This document shows, piece after piece, positions 37,005-47,506 of a stretch of 64,000 nt of DNA (position 1 is its first letter; each line of letters begins with the position of its first letter). The position numbers and the translations under genes are program-made. Origin of the DNA: Levilactobacillus brevis (GTDB lineage: Bacteria; Bacillota; Bacilli; Lactobacillales; Lactobacillaceae). The notes below the pieces were generated by a model. It worked only from the letters and a program-made list of their open reading frames with translations. It did no database searches and was not told where the DNA came from. The stretch lies in contig CP079699.1 in assembly GCA_021383565.1 (NCBI GenBank), positions 992,001 through 1,056,000 on the forward strand, in the 5' to 3' direction.

Positions 37005-37547
37005 CTACTTCTGTAATAGCCAGTAATAGATGGCCGTAATCGTCTTGGCGTCGTTAATCTCACCGCTCTCAATCATGGCCTGAGCCTCTTGTTTCGTGAC
37101 CGTCAAGAGTTCCAAGTTTTCCCCGCGATCACGGGGTAGCTTGGTCGTCACGGGCTTTAAATCCGTCGCCATAAACAAGGTCATATACTCATCGGAAAAC
37201 CCGACGCTAGAGTAGAATCCGGTAATTCGTTTTAGCTGGCCCGGTTGGTAACGAATCTCCTCGTTGAGCTCCCGCATCACCGCGTGTTCGACGTTATCGG
37301 CATCCCGACTATCTAGCTTGCCGGCCGGAATCTCCAGGGTTGCGGCGGCGATTGGTGCCCGCCACTGCCGTTCCAGAATCATCTTGTGATCGTCAGTCAG
37401 CGCCAAAATTCCCACCGCACCCGCGTGCCGGACGATTTCTCTGGTCGCGGTATCGCCGTTGGGAAGCCGAACGCTCTGCCGTTCTAATTTTACAATCACA
37501 CCGTCATAAAGTTCCTCGGTGGATTCGACGTGTTCTTCTAAATCCAT
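37005..37547 (-). CDS. nudF: ADP-ribose pyrophosphatase (Nudix)
   Basis: 180 residues. LEIPAGKL followed by a Nudix-like box ending in RELNEEIRY. Compared with the classical box there is a two-residue insertion and the final Gly is Arg, as I recall for the lactobacillar NudF group; the metal-binding Glu pair is kept. GFYSSVGFSDE is the usual downstream signature. Hydrolyses ADP-ribose to AMP and ribose 5-phosphate. Confidence 0.88.
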   Translation of the reverse strand: MDLEEHVESTEELYDGVIVKLERQSVRLPNGDTATREIVRHAGAVGILALTDDHKMILERQWRAPIAAATLEIPAGKLDSRDADNVEHAVMRELNEEIRYQPGQLKRITGFYSSVGFSDEYMTLFMATDLKPVTTKLPRDRGENLELLTVTKQEAQAMIESGEINDAKTITAIYYWLLQK

Positions 37548-37548
37548 G

Positions 37549-37779
37549 TTAAGCCTCCTCCGTGCTGCCCGTGACCACAGGCGTCACTTTCGCCGCTTGT
37601 GGGCCACGAATGCCTTGGACAATCACGAATTGCACGGTTTGGCCGGGTTCCAGCTTAAGAAAGCCTTCCCCTTCACCGATAATGCCCGTGTAGTACACGA
37701 AGACATCTTCACCTTCAGGCGTGGTAATAAATCCAAAACCGCGTTGTTCACTATAACTCTTTACTTTTCCGGTTAACAT
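37549..37779 (-). CDS. Cold-shock-domain protein
   Basis: 76 residues, a single cold-shock OB fold. RNP1 reads RGFGFI and RNP2 DVFVYY; the usual His in FVHF is Tyr, so it is a divergent CspA-type protein. It should bind single-stranded RNA or DNA. Start at 37779 after GGGAGGG. Head of an operon with nudF and the membrane protein gene. Confidence 0.88.
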   Translation of the reverse strand: MLTGKVKSYSEQRGFGFITTPEGEDVFVYYTGIIGEGEGFLKLEPGQTVQFVIVQGIRGPQAAKVTPVVTGSTEEA

Positions 37780-37805
37780 GGTATTCCCTCCCATACATAG
37801 TTCGA

Positions 37806-37834
37806 ATTATACTCGCTTGGCCGGTCGACCGCAA
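37806..37834 (-). promoter_or_regulatory. Promoter of the csp-nudF operon
   Basis: TTGCGG (37829-37834) and a perfect TATAAT (37806-37811) on the minus strand, 17 nt apart. The leader is short, unlike long cold-shock leaders. Confidence 0.8.
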
Positions 37835-37972
37835 ACGCGGGGACTCGCCGTTGCTTATCCTTGGTATCTGCGTCGCTCACACTGGCCCACCTTGCCATGT
37901 AACTCCCCACAATATGGGGACCTAAACCGCTTCTTCGACCACAGATAATCCGGAGCGAACCGCCCGCCAATT

Positions 37973-38018
37973 CAAAAATGCCGCAAGACCACCCACGACG
38001 GGCAAGTCTTACGACATT
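37973..38018 (-). terminator. Terminator after ileS
   Basis: ATGTCGTAAGAC pairs with GTCTTGCGGCAT (wobbles) on the minus strand and runs into TTTT. Confidence 0.8.
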
Positions 38019-38051
38019 TCATGAATTTAAAGTGAACTTAATGATTAAGCT

Positions 38052-40865
38052 TTACTTTTCGTCGAACCCTTCCGTTGCCGTTTCGGGGAAGTTTTCCCGA
38101 ACGATAGCGGCACAACGGGCACAGAAGTGTGGATAGTCAGCATCGCTACCAACATCTTCCTTGGTCAACCGGCAACGATCACAAACCTCACCGGCAGCGG
38201 CCGTGACCTTAACCGCAACGTGGTCAAAGGTCAACGCATCGGCTGGTGCTTGATCCAACGCGGCGAAGTCCAGTCCAGAAACCAACAGGATTTGTTGAAC
38301 GTTGATGTTCAGCTTATCCAGCAGCGTCTTGGTCTGATCGTCGATGTACAAGTCGAGGTGGGCTTCAGCGGCCTTCCCGATCAACTTGGCATCCCGAGCT
38401 TCTTCCAACGCCTTTAAGACGTGACTCCGCAGCTTCATGAAGTGGTCCCAAGCGGAACTTTCACCGTCGTCGGCTACTTCATTGGCATCGTCCATGTCCA
38501 AGACCTTAGGCATTTCAGCCAATTGAACGAAGCCTTCGGGTTCCTTCAAGAAGCCCCAGAGTTCTTCGGCCGTGTGTGGCAGGATTGGCGTGATCAGCTT
38601 GGTCAGGTTAACGGCAATCTGGTAGAAGACCGTTTGCATGGAGCGGCGTGCCTTACTGTCAGCGGCATCGATGTACAGGATGTCCTTGGCAAAGTCCAGA
38701 TAGAAGGCAGATAAGTCCGTAACGACGAAGTTAATTAATTCCTTGTAAATGTTCAAGAAATCAAAGTTATCGTAGTGGGCTTCCACGCTCTTGGTAAACG
38801 CATTGAGTTTGTACAGCATGTGCCGGTCAACCGACGTCAACTGGTCAACGGCCACGGCATCGGTCTTCGGATCGAAGTCACTGGTGTTCGCCAACAGGTA
38901 ACGCATGGTGTTCCGCAACTTTTTGTAGCTGTCGGAAATCTTCACGAAGGATTCAGTTGAGACCCGCACATCGGCGGAAGAATCAACGGACGTGACCCAG
39001 AGACGGACGATGTCGGCCCCCATCTTCTTAATGATTTCGTCAGGTGCAATCGTATTTCCGATGGACTTGGACATCTTGTGACCGTCTTTATCCAGCGTAA
39101 ATCCTTGGGAGACCACCTGCTTATATGGGGCCTTCCCCGTTGCCACAACACTCGTGATTAAACTAGAGTTGAACCAGCCCCGGTATTGGTCGGAACCTTC
39201 CAGATAAAGGTCGGCTGGGAAGTCCAGGTAATCACGTTCGGCCAGAACACCCTGATGAGACGAACCGGAGTCGAACCAAACATCCATGATGTCGTTTTCC
39301 TTCGTGAATTCGCCATTCGGTGAGTGTTCACTCGTGAAACCGTCTGGCAAGAGATCCTTGGCTTCGCGTTTGAACCAGATGTTAGACCCGTACTTGCCGA
39401 AGAGATCGGCCACGTGGTTCACCGTTTCCGGCGTGATGATGGCTTCTCCATCTTCACCGTAGAAGATAGGGAGCGGCACACCCCAGACCCGTTGCCGGGA
39501 GATAACCCAATCGCCACGGTCCTTGATCATGTTGGCCAAACGACGCTTACCCCAATCAGGTTGGAACTTCACGTCCGTTAGGCTGTCCAAGATTTCATCA
39601 CGAATCTTGTCGACGGAAGCGAACCACTGCGGCGTTGCCCGGAAGATAACGGGCTTCTTGGTCCGCCAGTCAAAGGGGTAACTGTGTTCGTAAGGCATGT
39701 ATTTCAGTAAGGCGTTAGCGGCCTTTAACTTGTCCAAAGCGATCTGGTTGGCATCGTCATAGAAGACGCCGTCAAAGTCAGGACCGGCTTCAGCTGTCAT
39801 GTACCCCTGATCGTTCACGGGAACTAGGACTGGCAAGTTGTAAAGCTTACCCACGTTAAAGTCATCTTCCCCTAAGCCTGGTGCAGTATGAACCAAACCA
39901 GTCCCAGAGTCGGTGGTCACGAAGTCGCCTAACATCACAACCAGCTTCCGGTCCGCGATGAATGGATGTTGGGCAATGATGTTGTCCATGTCTTGACCCA
40001 TCACGGTCTTCAAGACCTTAACGTCTTCCCAACCAAAACGTTCAGCATTTTCTGCAACCAAGTCACTAGCCAAGACAAACTTCCGGTCTTCGCCAGCAGG
40101 TTGAACAACGGCATATTCGATGCCGGCGTCGATGGTGATCCCTTCGGAACCCGGGATGGTCCATGGCGTCGTGGTCCACACTACCAGGTAGGTGTCGTCA
40201 TCTAAGACGCCCTTCCCGTCAATAACCTTTTCGCCGTAAAAGGCGGATGGTGAGGTTACATCGTGGTATTCCACTTCGGCTTCGGCCATAGCGGATTCGG
40301 AAGACCATGACCAGTACACGGGACGCTTCCCCTTGTAGATCAGGCCACGCTTGGCAAATTCACCAAAAACGCGCACTTCGGCGGCTTCGAATTCGGGCTT
40401 CAGGGTCAAGTAAGGATTGTCCCATTCGGCGGAAACACCTAGCCGCTTGAACCCATCGCGTTGTAAGTTAACTTGCTTCAACGCGTATTCGCGACACAGG
40501 TCACGGAATTCAGCGGTCGACATCTTCTTCCGGTCGTAGCCGGCCTTGGTCAGTTGTTGTTCGATAGGCAAACCGTGAGTATCCCAACCAGGAACGTAAG
40601 GTGCCCGGTAGCCACTCATGGACTTGTAACGCACGATAATATCCTTGGAAATCTTGTTCAACGCATGACCCATGTGGATGGGACCATTCGCGTATGGTGG
40701 CCCATCATGCAAAATAAACGTTGGCTTCCCCTCGTTTAATTTTTGGCGGGCTTCGTAAATCTTGTTTTCAGCCCAGACTTTTTGCCGTTCGACTTCTTTA
40801 ACTGGCAAATTGCCACGCATTTTGAACTTGGTCTTACCCAGATTCAACGTGTCTTTCACTCGCAT
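38052..40865 (-). CDS. ileS: Isoleucyl-tRNA synthetase
   Basis: 937 residues, class I synthetase of the bacterial type. HMGH (in [11 protein letters not shown]) and KMSKS (in [10 protein letters not shown]) form the active site; the large CP1 editing insertion is present and the C-terminus has a zinc site (CDRCRL, CARC). AAAGGAGG precedes the ATG at 40865. Controlled by a T-box riboswitch, but the distance from T-box to gene is unusually long (about 420 nt) because a repeat element lies between. Confidence 0.97.
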   Translation of the reverse strand: MRVKDTLNLGKTKFKMRGNLPVKEVERQKVWAENKIYEARQKLNEGKPTFILHDGPPYANGPIHMGHALNKISKDIIVRYKSMSGYRAPYVPGWDTHGLPIEQQLTKAGYDRKKMSTAEFRDLCREYALKQVNLQRDGFKRLGVSAEWDNPYLTLKPEFEAAEVRVFGEFAKRGLIYKGKRPVYWSWSSESAMAEAEVEYHDVTSPSAFYGEKVIDGKGVLDDDTYLVVWTTTPWTIPGSEGITIDAGIEYAVVQPAGEDRKFVLASDLVAENAERFGWEDVKVLKTVMGQDMDNIIAQHPFIADRKLVVMLGDFVTTDSGTGLVHTAPGLGEDDFNVGKLYNLPVLVPVNDQGYMTAEAGPDFDGVFYDDANQIALDKLKAANALLKYMPYEHSYPFDWRTKKPVIFRATPQWFASVDKIRDEILDSLTDVKFQPDWGKRRLANMIKDRGDWVISRQRVWGVPLPIFYGEDGEAIITPETVNHVADLFGKYGSNIWFKREAKDLLPDGFTSEHSPNGEFTKENDIMDVWFDSGSSHQGVLAERDYLDFPADLYLEGSDQYRGWFNSSLITSVVATGKAPYKQVVSQGFTLDKDGHKMSKSIGNTIAPDEIIKKMGADIVRLWVTSVDSSADVRVSTESFVKISDSYKKLRNTMRYLLANTSDFDPKTDAVAVDQLTSVDRHMLYKLNAFTKSVEAHYDNFDFLNIYKELINFVVTDLSAFYLDFAKDILYIDAADSKARRSMQTVFYQIAVNLTKLITPILPHTAEELWGFLKEPEGFVQLAEMPKVLDMDDANEVADDGESSAWDHFMKLRSHVLKALEEARDAKLIGKAAEAHLDLYIDDQTKTLLDKLNINVQQILLVSGLDFAALDQAPADALTFDHVAVKVTAAAGEVCDRCRLTKEDVGSDADYPHFCARCAAIVRENFPETATEGFDEK

Positions 40866-40908
40866 ACCGTCATTTCCTCCTTTAAATTAATGCCTTCACG
40901 GTTGGTGA

Positions 40909-40948
40909 ACCGGTGAGCTCAAGCCATAACTGGCCTCAGCTCACCGGT
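40909..40948. repeat. Perfect hairpin in the ileS leader
   Basis: ACCGGTGAGCT (40909-40919) and AGCTCACCGGT (40938-40948) pair over 11 bp. No T run on either side, so it is not a standard terminator. It lies between ileS and repeat copy E. Confidence 0.6.
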
Positions 40949-40976
40949 CAACCACACCGGATTTTGTACTTTCATT

Positions 40977-41142
40977 CGCCTTACCGGATGGTCCGCTAGA
41001 CGCTGGAACGCCGTGGCCGCGACTTGAAGCCTCACCAAACCCGTGAGTCTCCAAGCTCGGGCTTATGCTAAGCTAGCAGATAATCACTGCCAGCTAAGCA
41101 TAACGACACGGCTGAGCATCTAGCGGACCATCCTCACGGCTA
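40977..41142 (+). ncRNA. Structured repeat RNA, copy E (divergent core) in the ileS leader
   Basis: Keeps the conserved blocks CGCCTTACCG, TGGAACGCCGTGG, ACACGGCTGAG and TCACGGCTA of the family. The closing stem is an unrelated but perfect 13-bp pair, ATGGTCCGCTAGA (40988-41000) with TCTAGCGGACCAT (41119-41131). Inside are hairpins CTCAC/GTGAG and a longer TTATGCTAAGCT/AGCTAAGCATAA pair. The 3' domain is not evident. On the plus strand it is antisense to the ileS transcript, which would also carry the complementary fold. Confidence 0.6.
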
Positions 41143-41284
41143 AGATTGTTGTTTCAACACAACCGTTGCTGACCAACTACTAGTTCTAGCTCAGGATAAG
41201 CTTAGCAAACCTTTTCTCATTGGCTCCCCAAAACTGATGCGCCAACTTTTTCTAATTTCACATTCCGCATCCGCTAAGACAAAC

Positions 41285-41490
41285 AAAAAACGACCTCGCC
41301 GCAAGGGACGAAATCGTTCGTGGTACCACCCAAATTCAGAAGACGATCTGCATCGTCTTCCCTCAACACCGTATCGGGGTGTTCCGCCGTTGCTTACTGT
41401 TAGTTCAGCCACGGGGCTTGGAGAATGATACCCACTAAACAGGCTGGATGTTAGCCTTCCACCATCGCTAACTCGCTCGTATCCTCTGTT
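41285..41490 (-). promoter_or_regulatory. T-box riboswitch (Ile) upstream of ileS
   Basis: On the minus strand: stem I starts near 41489 (AGAGGATACGAGCG) and returns at GGGTATCATTCTCC, where ATC (41427-41429) is the likely isoleucine specifier. The T-box TGGGTGGTACCACG spans about 41319-41332. A terminator AACGATTTCGTC...GGCGAGGTCGTT plus T run is at 41285-41318. Uncharged tRNA-Ile should stabilise the antiterminator and allow ileS transcription. Confidence 0.92.
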
Positions 41491-41523
41491 TTAGTCGGCG
41501 GATTTCTCTGCCATTTTTATGAT

Positions 41524-42249
41524 TTATTTATCCTGGTCAAAATGCGGTTGATCGTTATCTGGGAAAATCACAACGGTCTCGCCATTATCTTCATTCGAAG
41601 CTGCATCCGCAACTGGGGCGTCAACGACCGGCGTTTCCGTCGCGGTTGCCGCACTTTCCGGTTGCGATGCATCTGAGTTTACGCCTTGAGACTGGTCGTT
41701 GTCAAGCCGGTCACCCACGACCTTCTTGATTTCCTCGTAGCTCGACATGGACCCTTCCTTCAGCAGGCTGTCCCAATCATTGGACTTGACCACCTCAAGC
41801 TGGCTTTCCAGCATAACTTGGAGCCGTTGCCGGAAGACCCGGGTACTCTTCTTCAAGTCATCCGTCTCGACGGCCAGTTTCTTAGCGCGCTTCGAGGCTT
41901 CATCCATGATCTGATTGCCCTTGTTCGTGGCTTCAGAAACGATATCGGAGCTTTGCTTTTGCGCCTCTCTGATGATGATTTCGGATTCCTTTTGAGAATT
42001 GGCCTTAACCTTGTCCGCAGCCTCTTGTGCCACCAAAATAGACTGGTTCAAGGAGTCCTTCAAGTCATTAAAATACTTGAGCTTCCCGTTGGCTGCATCC
42101 AATTGTTCTTCCAATTCTTTGTTATGGTTCAACGTAATTTGGTAATCCTTGATCACTTGATCCAAGAAGTCATTGACCTCATCGACGTTGTAGCCACGCA
42201 TCTTCGTGCCAAACTCTTTATTATGAATGTCTAATGGACTTAGTACCAT
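41524..42249 (-). CDS. divIVA: DivIVA cell-division/polarity protein
   Basis: 241 residues. The N-terminal lipid-binding module reads LSPLDIHNKEFGTKMRGYN, followed by long coiled coils and an acidic disordered tail of about 55 residues. It binds curved membrane at poles and septa and recruits division and wall-synthesis proteins. It stands in the conserved place between ylmH and ileS. Confidence 0.94.
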   Translation of the reverse strand: MVLSPLDIHNKEFGTKMRGYNVDEVNDFLDQVIKDYQITLNHNKELEEQLDAANGKLKYFNDLKDSLNQSILVAQEAADKVKANSQKESEIIIREAQKQSSDIVSEATNKGNQIMDEASKRAKKLAVETDDLKKSTRVFRQRLQVMLESQLEVVKSNDWDSLLKEGSMSSYEEIKKVVGDRLDNDQSQGVNSDASQPESAATATETPVVDAPVADAASNEDNGETVVIFPDNDQPHFDQDK

Positions 42250-42265
42250 TGTGTTCCCTCCGCAT

Positions 42266-43045
42266 CTATTTCTTCAACACCGCTAGGGTGACCCGAATTT
42301 TTTCCTTTTTCGTTCGACCGGCCACTTCGTCCAGCCGAACCCGACCGAACCCGCGGACGGACACAATGTCCGCGACGTCGAGTTCGTAATCCGGCTTGAG
42401 CGTCTCCGTCCAGTTCACCCGAACGTGATTGCCCTCGATGAGTTCCTTCGCCCGGTGACGGGACAAATGAAAGCCAGTTCCCACGATGTTATCTAACCGC
42501 AGAGACGAGAGGGTCGCGGACTCCGCTTCCCACTCATCGATCGGCTGAATCAAGGCGTCAAAGTCACTGACGACTAGCCGGGCCTTGACCCGACCGATGT
42601 GATCGACTTGCCCCGTCAAATAGTCGGCCATCGATGTTTCCGTGATCACCTGCCAGACTTCCCCGTCGGTCAGGATGTCGCCTAAGATTTCTCTTTCGAT
42701 TCCCGAGCCCAGTAAAGTGCCGAGAATCTGGCTATGGTGCAACGTCGCGAATTTTACCGGATAGTCCACCCGCAAGAGCGTCAACTCGAAGTCTTTAGCC
42801 TCGGGTTCGTAGTAATCCGGAAAAAACAGGGCGCGCTGCATCTCAGCCAAATGGTGACCCCCGCTGAATTGAACTTTCACGTCGGCCCGATGCGCCAACG
42901 TGGTGGCAATGTACACTTGCCGTGGGTTCAAGAAATGCGTGAGGACGGGCCGGTATTCGTCGGCCACCTGTTGTAGCCAGCCGCCAACGGCATCTATGAA
43001 GGATGCCTCATCGGGCCGGAAATGTTGCATGACGTTCTCATCCAC
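42266..43045 (-). CDS. ylmH: YlmH, S4-domain RNA-binding protein
   Basis: 259 residues with an S4 RNA-binding domain near the C-terminus (SSLRLDNIVGTGFHLSRHRAKE...VRVN). In B. subtilis YlmH is tied to ribosome rescue and lies in the division cluster. GTG start at 43045 with GGGGAGG 8 nt upstream. The gene order sepF-ylmG-ylmH-divIVA is conserved. Confidence 0.92.
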   Translation of the reverse strand: MDENVMQHFRPDEASFIDAVGGWLQQVADEYRPVLTHFLNPRQVYIATTLAHRADVKVQFSGGHHLAEMQRALFFPDYYEPEAKDFELTLLRVDYPVKFATLHHSQILGTLLGSGIEREILGDILTDGEVWQVITETSMADYLTGQVDHIGRVKARLVVSDFDALIQPIDEWEAESATLSSLRLDNIVGTGFHLSRHRAKELIEGNHVRVNWTETLKPDYELDVADIVSVRGFGRVRLDEVAGRTKKEKIRVTLAVLKK

Positions 43046-43082
43046 GTCTCAAACCTCCCCTCGACTTGTCAAACGTGCAAAC

Positions 43083-43364
43083 TCAGTACAGCAAGCTCAT
43101 GACAATGTACTGCAAGTATTGTAAACCATATTGAACTAACGATAGGACGATGATGGCCACGACTGGGCCGAAGCCTAAGGGTCCCACCGAAATGAAATTA
43201 AAGTAACTTAGAAATGGTTCAACCAGTCGGCCAATGAATTGACCCAATTTCGACTGGTATGCGCCCGGCAACCAGCTCATTAACGCGTAGACCACAATCA
43301 ACAGGATATATGCGCTAACGGCCCAGCTGAGGACTTGAAAAATTAAATTCACTATTGTTAACAA
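43083..43364 (-). CDS. ylmG: YggT-family membrane protein YlmG
   Basis: 93 residues with two hydrophobic segments (about 2-26 and 62-85) and the YggT signature SWLPGAYQSKLGQFIGRLVEPFL in between. Probably helps septum assembly. TTG start at 43364, with GGAG 7 nt upstream. Confidence 0.92.
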   Translation of the reverse strand: MLTIVNLIFQVLSWAVSAYILLIVVYALMSWLPGAYQSKLGQFIGRLVEPFLSYFNFISVGPLGFGPVVAIIVLSLVQYGLQYLQYIVMSLLY

Positions 43365-43376
43365 GGCGTCGCTCCT

Positions 43377-43811
43377 TTACTTCGTAAACTGCGTTCCTAA
43401 ATTAGCTGCGACGTCTCCGCTAACTTCAAAGTTATGCGGGGTACACAGAAAAATCTGTTCACCAATCCGCTTAATCTCGCCACCAACCGCAAATGCGGTC
43501 CCGTTTAGGAAATCCACGATGCGTTGCGCCTGAGACTCGTCGACCCGGGCAAAATTCACGATCACGGCATCGCCGCCCGTGAGTTGCTTGGCAATTGACT
43601 TGGCATCGGAATAAATTCGCGGTTCGCAAATTGCGATATGACTGGCATTGGGCTTTGCATTGCGCATGGCAACCACCTTTCGACTATCAACCGGCCGATT
43701 AGGGGTAGCTGGCGTTGATTTCGCTACCGGAGTTGACTCAGGTTCCTGATAGTCTTCGTCATAATCATCGTTCACACCGAAAAATTTGCTAAGACTAAAC
43801 TTCTCCGCCAT
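43377..43811 (-). CDS. sepF: SepF, FtsZ membrane anchor
   Basis: 144 residues: N-terminal amphipathic helix ([14 protein letters not shown]), a Pro/Thr-rich linker and the SepF core (about 60-135). It bundles FtsZ filaments and ties them to the membrane beside FtsA. Follows ftsZ by 41 nt. Confidence 0.94.
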   Translation of the reverse strand: MAEKFSLSKFFGVNDDYDEDYQEPESTPVAKSTPATPNRPVDSRKVVAMRNAKPNASHIAICEPRIYSDAKSIAKQLTGGDAVIVNFARVDESQAQRIVDFLNGTAFAVGGEIKRIGEQIFLCTPHNFEVSGDVAANLGTQFTK

Positions 43812-43852
43812 GGTTGGCCACTCCTCTCATAACGACTACTACCGGAATGAGT

Positions 43853-45118
43853 TTACTTACGCCGCCGCTTGAAGAATGGTGGCGTATCCTCACCCTTGTT
43901 ACTGTCATCTGCCGCATTATCATTGTTTGAGCTTGGGTTGAAGATGTTGAAGTCTGGCTTATCGACCCCGGCAAATTCATCACGGGATGAACTTGGCTTC
44001 GGTTCTGGCCGGTGCGCGGGTTCGCGAATGTCCCAGTTGCCAAACGGATCTTGGTTGGTATCCTTAGGCGCTTGGGCGTTTGTGGTATCTGCTGTGTTCG
44101 TAGCTTGACCAGCTTCACGCCGTGCCACCCGACTGTGTTGGGCCGCTTCGCGTTCTTCCTTCTTCTTGTCGATCCCGGTTGCAATCACCGTTACCCGGAC
44201 TTCATCGCCGAGTTCTTCGTCGATGGACGTCCCGAAGATGATGTTCACGTCGCTGGTAGCGGCGTCGGAAACGATTTGTGAAGCAGCTTGGGCTTCAAAC
44301 AAGGACAGGTCCGGACCACCCGTAATGTTCAGCAAGACTTGTTCGGCACCATCGATGGAAACTTCCAGTAATGGTGAGGAGATGGCCTTCTTGGTGGCGT
44401 CTTCCGTCCGGTTTTCACCGTTGGCAGACCCGATTCCCATCAGGGCGGCTCCTTGATCCTTCATCACCGTCTTCACGTCGGCAAAGTCCAAGTTCACGTA
44501 ACCGGGACTCGTGATCAAGTCAGAGATTCCTTGAACCCCTTGACGGAGGACGTTGTCAGCTTCTTGGAAGGCTTCCATCATTGGCGTCTTCTTGTCGACA
44601 ATCTCTAACAAGCGGTTGTTGGCAATGACGATCAGCGTATCCACGCTTTCCTTCATTGCGGCAACCCCTTCAGCGGCGAACCGTGCCCGTCGTGGACCTT
44701 CAAAACTAAATGGCCGGGTGACAACCCCAACCGTCAGGGCACCGCTGTCCTTGGCAATCTTAGCCACGATAGGTGCGGCACCGTTCCCGGTACCCCCGCC
44801 CATGCCGGCCGTCACGAAGACCATGTCGGCACCATCTAAGGCTTCCGTAATCTGTTCTTCGCTTTCTTCGGCTGCCTTGGCGCCCACTTCTGGGTTGGCC
44901 CCGGCACCGAGACCCTTGGTCAGCTTCGGCCCAAGTTGAATCTTGGTCTCAGCCTTTGAAGCCTCTAAGGCCTGGACGTCGGTGTTGGCCACGATAAATT
45001 CGACACCCTTGACGTCTTCGGTAATCATCCGGTTAACGGCATTGTTACCCCCGCCACCGACACCGATAACTTTGATAGTCGCGCCGTGGTTTTGCGCTGA
45101 ATCTAGTGAGTATTCCAT
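43853..45118 (-). CDS. ftsZ: Cell-division tubulin FtsZ
   Basis: 421 residues. The tubulin signature [12 protein letters not shown] binds GTP and the T7 loop [11 protein letters not shown] is present. The C-terminus carries a disordered linker and a conserved tail ending PPFFKRRRK, which binds FtsA and SepF. Forms the Z ring. Confidence 0.97.
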   Translation of the reverse strand: MEYSLDSAQNHGATIKVIGVGGGGNNAVNRMITEDVKGVEFIVANTDVQALEASKAETKIQLGPKLTKGLGAGANPEVGAKAAEESEEQITEALDGADMVFVTAGMGGGTGNGAAPIVAKIAKDSGALTVGVVTRPFSFEGPRRARFAAEGVAAMKESVDTLIVIANNRLLEIVDKKTPMMEAFQEADNVLRQGVQGISDLITSPGYVNLDFADVKTVMKDQGAALMGIGSANGENRTEDATKKAISSPLLEVSIDGAEQVLLNITGGPDLSLFEAQAASQIVSDAATSDVNIIFGTSIDEELGDEVRVTVIATGIDKKKEEREAAQHSRVARREAGQATNTADTTNAQAPKDTNQDPFGNWDIREPAHRPEPKPSSSRDEFAGVDKPDFNIFNPSSNNDNAADDSNKGEDTPPFFKRRRK

Positions 45119-45142
45119 ATTTGTCTATTCCTCCATCTCGCG

Positions 45143-46474
45143 TTAGTCGAAGAAGTCGCTAAAGAACTTCCGGAACCCATCAGTTCGCTTTTTCTTTTGT
45201 TTTGGTTGTTTGGCCTTCGGAGCCTGAGCGGATTGGTTCGCCGCGTTATTCGCTGCCTCTTGGGCGGCCTCGCGGGACCGAATCTCATCCGTTTCATCGG
45301 CTAATTGGGTGGAGCCCGTCAAAGCACTCTTGATGAGCAAGTCAATCTCACTCAATCCCCCAAAGTATTTCACTAAAGCTAGGGCCAGGGTGAACGATGG
45401 GTGCCGAAGCCCCATCTGGTCGGGCACGTAGACCCGCACGTTCGTCCCAAACTCATCCGTGGCCAAGTCAGTGATGCCAGGTAGCGCAGCAACGCCACCG
45501 GTCAACACGATACCCCCCGGTAATTCTAAGGCTTGGACCTTGTCTAAGTTTGACCGTAACCGTTGGAAAATCTGGTCGAGCCGCGCTTCAATGATTTCAG
45601 CTAAGTATTTTTCCGAAATTGGCGTCGGTTGGCTTTGACCAACGACGTCGACGGGAAATTCATCCTCGTCGCTTGCTTGGGTCGAATCGGCGTAACCGTA
45701 GTCACGCTTCAACTTCTCCGCGCTGTCCAGAGAGGTGTTCAGGACCACCGAGATATCCTTGGTGATGAACTGGCCACCCTCCTGGTCGACATCAATGTAT
45801 TTTAACTGATGGTCGTGAATCACAGCGGCCGTGGATTGACCACCGCCGAGATCGACTAAGATGGTCCCAAAGTCCTGTTCGCCATCATTCATCACCATCA
45901 TGCCTTGAGCCATCGGGTTAATAACTGTTCCCCGCAGGTTAAGACCAGCCTGTTCCACGGCTTTGCGGGTATTGTGCATGATCGTCTTCGGTCCGGTAAA
46001 CAACGTCCCGTGAATCTCGAGACGAACCCCCACCATTCCGCGTGGATCTTTAATCCCGTCAAACCCATCGACCACGAACTCATCGGCTAAAATGTCGACG
46101 ACCTCGCGTTCCGGTGGCAGGCTCTGGATCAAGGCGGCATTTGCCACCGTCTGGACATCTCGTCCGGTAATCTCGCGTGACTGATCGTCAATGGCAATCA
46201 TGCCGCTACATGGTTCAATTTTTAACATATTTGCGGGAATTCCCACAATCACATCGTGAATTTCGATGCTGGCCTTCTCTTCGGCTTGTCGAACGGCGCG
46301 CTGAATTGCTTCAGCTGCCTTGTCAATATCCACGATTACCCCGCGGCTGACACCATTCGAACGTTCGTTTCCCACACCAATAACGTTCATTTGCCCTTTA
46401 ACATTCTCAGCAACAATGACTTTTATTGAGGTGGTTCCTATATCGAGACCAACGTACATCCCTGAATTATCCAT
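45143..46474 (-). CDS. ftsA: Cell-division actin-like protein FtsA
   Basis: 443 residues. VGLDIGTTSIKVIVAE is the phosphate-1 loop; VDLGGGQSTAAVI and LTGGVAALPG are further ATPase motifs. The SHS2 (1c) domain lies between, and the C-terminal amphipathic helix DGFRKFFSDFFD anchors it to the membrane after a Gln/Ala/Lys-rich linker. 24 nt before ftsZ. Confidence 0.96.
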   Translation of the reverse strand: MDNSGMYVGLDIGTTSIKVIVAENVKGQMNVIGVGNERSNGVSRGVIVDIDKAAEAIQRAVRQAEEKASIEIHDVIVGIPANMLKIEPCSGMIAIDDQSREITGRDVQTVANAALIQSLPPEREVVDILADEFVVDGFDGIKDPRGMVGVRLEIHGTLFTGPKTIMHNTRKAVEQAGLNLRGTVINPMAQGMMVMNDGEQDFGTILVDLGGGQSTAAVIHDHQLKYIDVDQEGGQFITKDISVVLNTSLDSAEKLKRDYGYADSTQASDEDEFPVDVVGQSQPTPISEKYLAEIIEARLDQIFQRLRSNLDKVQALELPGGIVLTGGVAALPGITDLATDEFGTNVRVYVPDQMGLRHPSFTLALALVKYFGGLSEIDLLIKSALTGSTQLADETDEIRSREAAQEAANNAANQSAQAPKAKQPKQKKKRTDGFRKFFSDFFD

Positions 46475-46546
46475 AGAAAAAGGAACCTCCTAAGTTAATC
46501 TAATATCAACACTGCATGAATTCGCTTTTTCCCCTAATTATTTTTC

Positions 46547-46597
46547 AGTTTACCACATTTACTAGGGGTTGAAAAAGCCTTATTGACGCTTTTTCGC
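46547..46597 (-). promoter_or_regulatory. divIB terminator and possible ftsA promoter
   Basis: On the minus strand the hairpin GAAAAAGC/GCTTTTTC (46571-46578 with 46588-46595) ends divIB. Then TTTTCA and TAAACT (46547-46552), 17 nt apart, could start ftsAZ. CCCCTA and TAGGGG flank the -10 region as an inverted repeat. Confidence 0.5.
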
Positions 46598-46615
46598 CGT
46601 TGCAATCAAAATGAA

Positions 46616-47473
46616 TTATTTTGTAAAGGGGTACGAGTACGCCCCGACCTCCAAATTGACCACACCTTTTTGCTTCATCTTCGCCGCAATTCCCGGATAA
46701 TAGGCCATTTTCTGGGCAAAAGTCGGGATGCTGGCGTAGACTTCGTTCCCGTCATTCATGAACAGATGCACCCGATTGGGATTATCTTTATTCGGGGCAT
46801 CATGAATTTCGCTGATATTGCGTTTAATTTCCGAATCAAGCTTGGCGTATTGCAGAATCATACGGTGCAGTGTTCGTGAACTCTTAAAGTTACCGTACAC
46901 CGGCGTGCCACTCTTAGGTTGCGTCACCGACTGTTCACTAACAATACCATTTTCCAAGACTTCATAGTAACGATTTTGCTTCATCACGTACCCCGCGGTC
47001 GCGTACTCGGTCACCCGAACCGTGGCCTGGTTGGGCCGTTGAAAGTGAATCGTGACGCGCTTTAACCGTGAATTTCGTTGGGGCGCTTGTCGTTCCAAAC
47101 GTTGCGTGTGCCCCAGCAGCTTGAAGATTGAATCTCCCGGTTGAAGTTGGACGGCCCGCTGAACCCGTTGGGTGCTCAGCGCCTGTGCCCCCCGCACGGT
47201 CACGGATTGAAGGTGACTGAGCGGCGAAATCAGGTAAACCATCGCGGCAATCACCACCGCAAAGCTGGTCAACAGTAACGTTAACCGGCGGACCAACTTG
47301 CGGTTGCGTTGGTGCTTTAACCGGGGTAATTTATCCCCAATGCGTTTGGCTTGATGAATCCACTTCGGTGCTTTGGCTTGCTTTCGCTGGGCCGCTGCTT
47401 TTCGCTGGTAATTCTCCCAGGGCGTCAACGTTTCTTGTTGCTTCTTATCGTTGCGGTTCAAACGAAACTTCAC
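46616..47473 (-). CDS. divIB: Cell-division protein DivIB/FtsQ
   Basis: 285 residues. A basic cytoplasmic N-terminus of about 65 residues, one membrane helix (LTLLLTSFAVVIAAMVYLI), then the extracytoplasmic POTRA domain (LQSVTVRGAQALSTQRVQ) and beta domain. Works with FtsL and DivIC to activate septal wall synthesis. 33 nt after murG. Confidence 0.93.
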   Translation of the reverse strand: MKFRLNRNDKKQQETLTPWENYQRKAAAQRKQAKAPKWIHQAKRIGDKLPRLKHQRNRKLVRRLTLLLTSFAVVIAAMVYLISPLSHLQSVTVRGAQALSTQRVQRAVQLQPGDSIFKLLGHTQRLERQAPQRNSRLKRVTIHFQRPNQATVRVTEYATAGYVMKQNRYYEVLENGIVSEQSVTQPKSGTPVYGNFKSSRTLHRMILQYAKLDSEIKRNISEIHDAPNKDNPNRVHLFMNDGNEVYASIPTFAQKMAYYPGIAAKMKQKGVVNLEVGAYSYPFTK

Positions 47474-47506
47474 AGCCGCACACCTCCCACTTACTGGATT
47501 AGCGCG

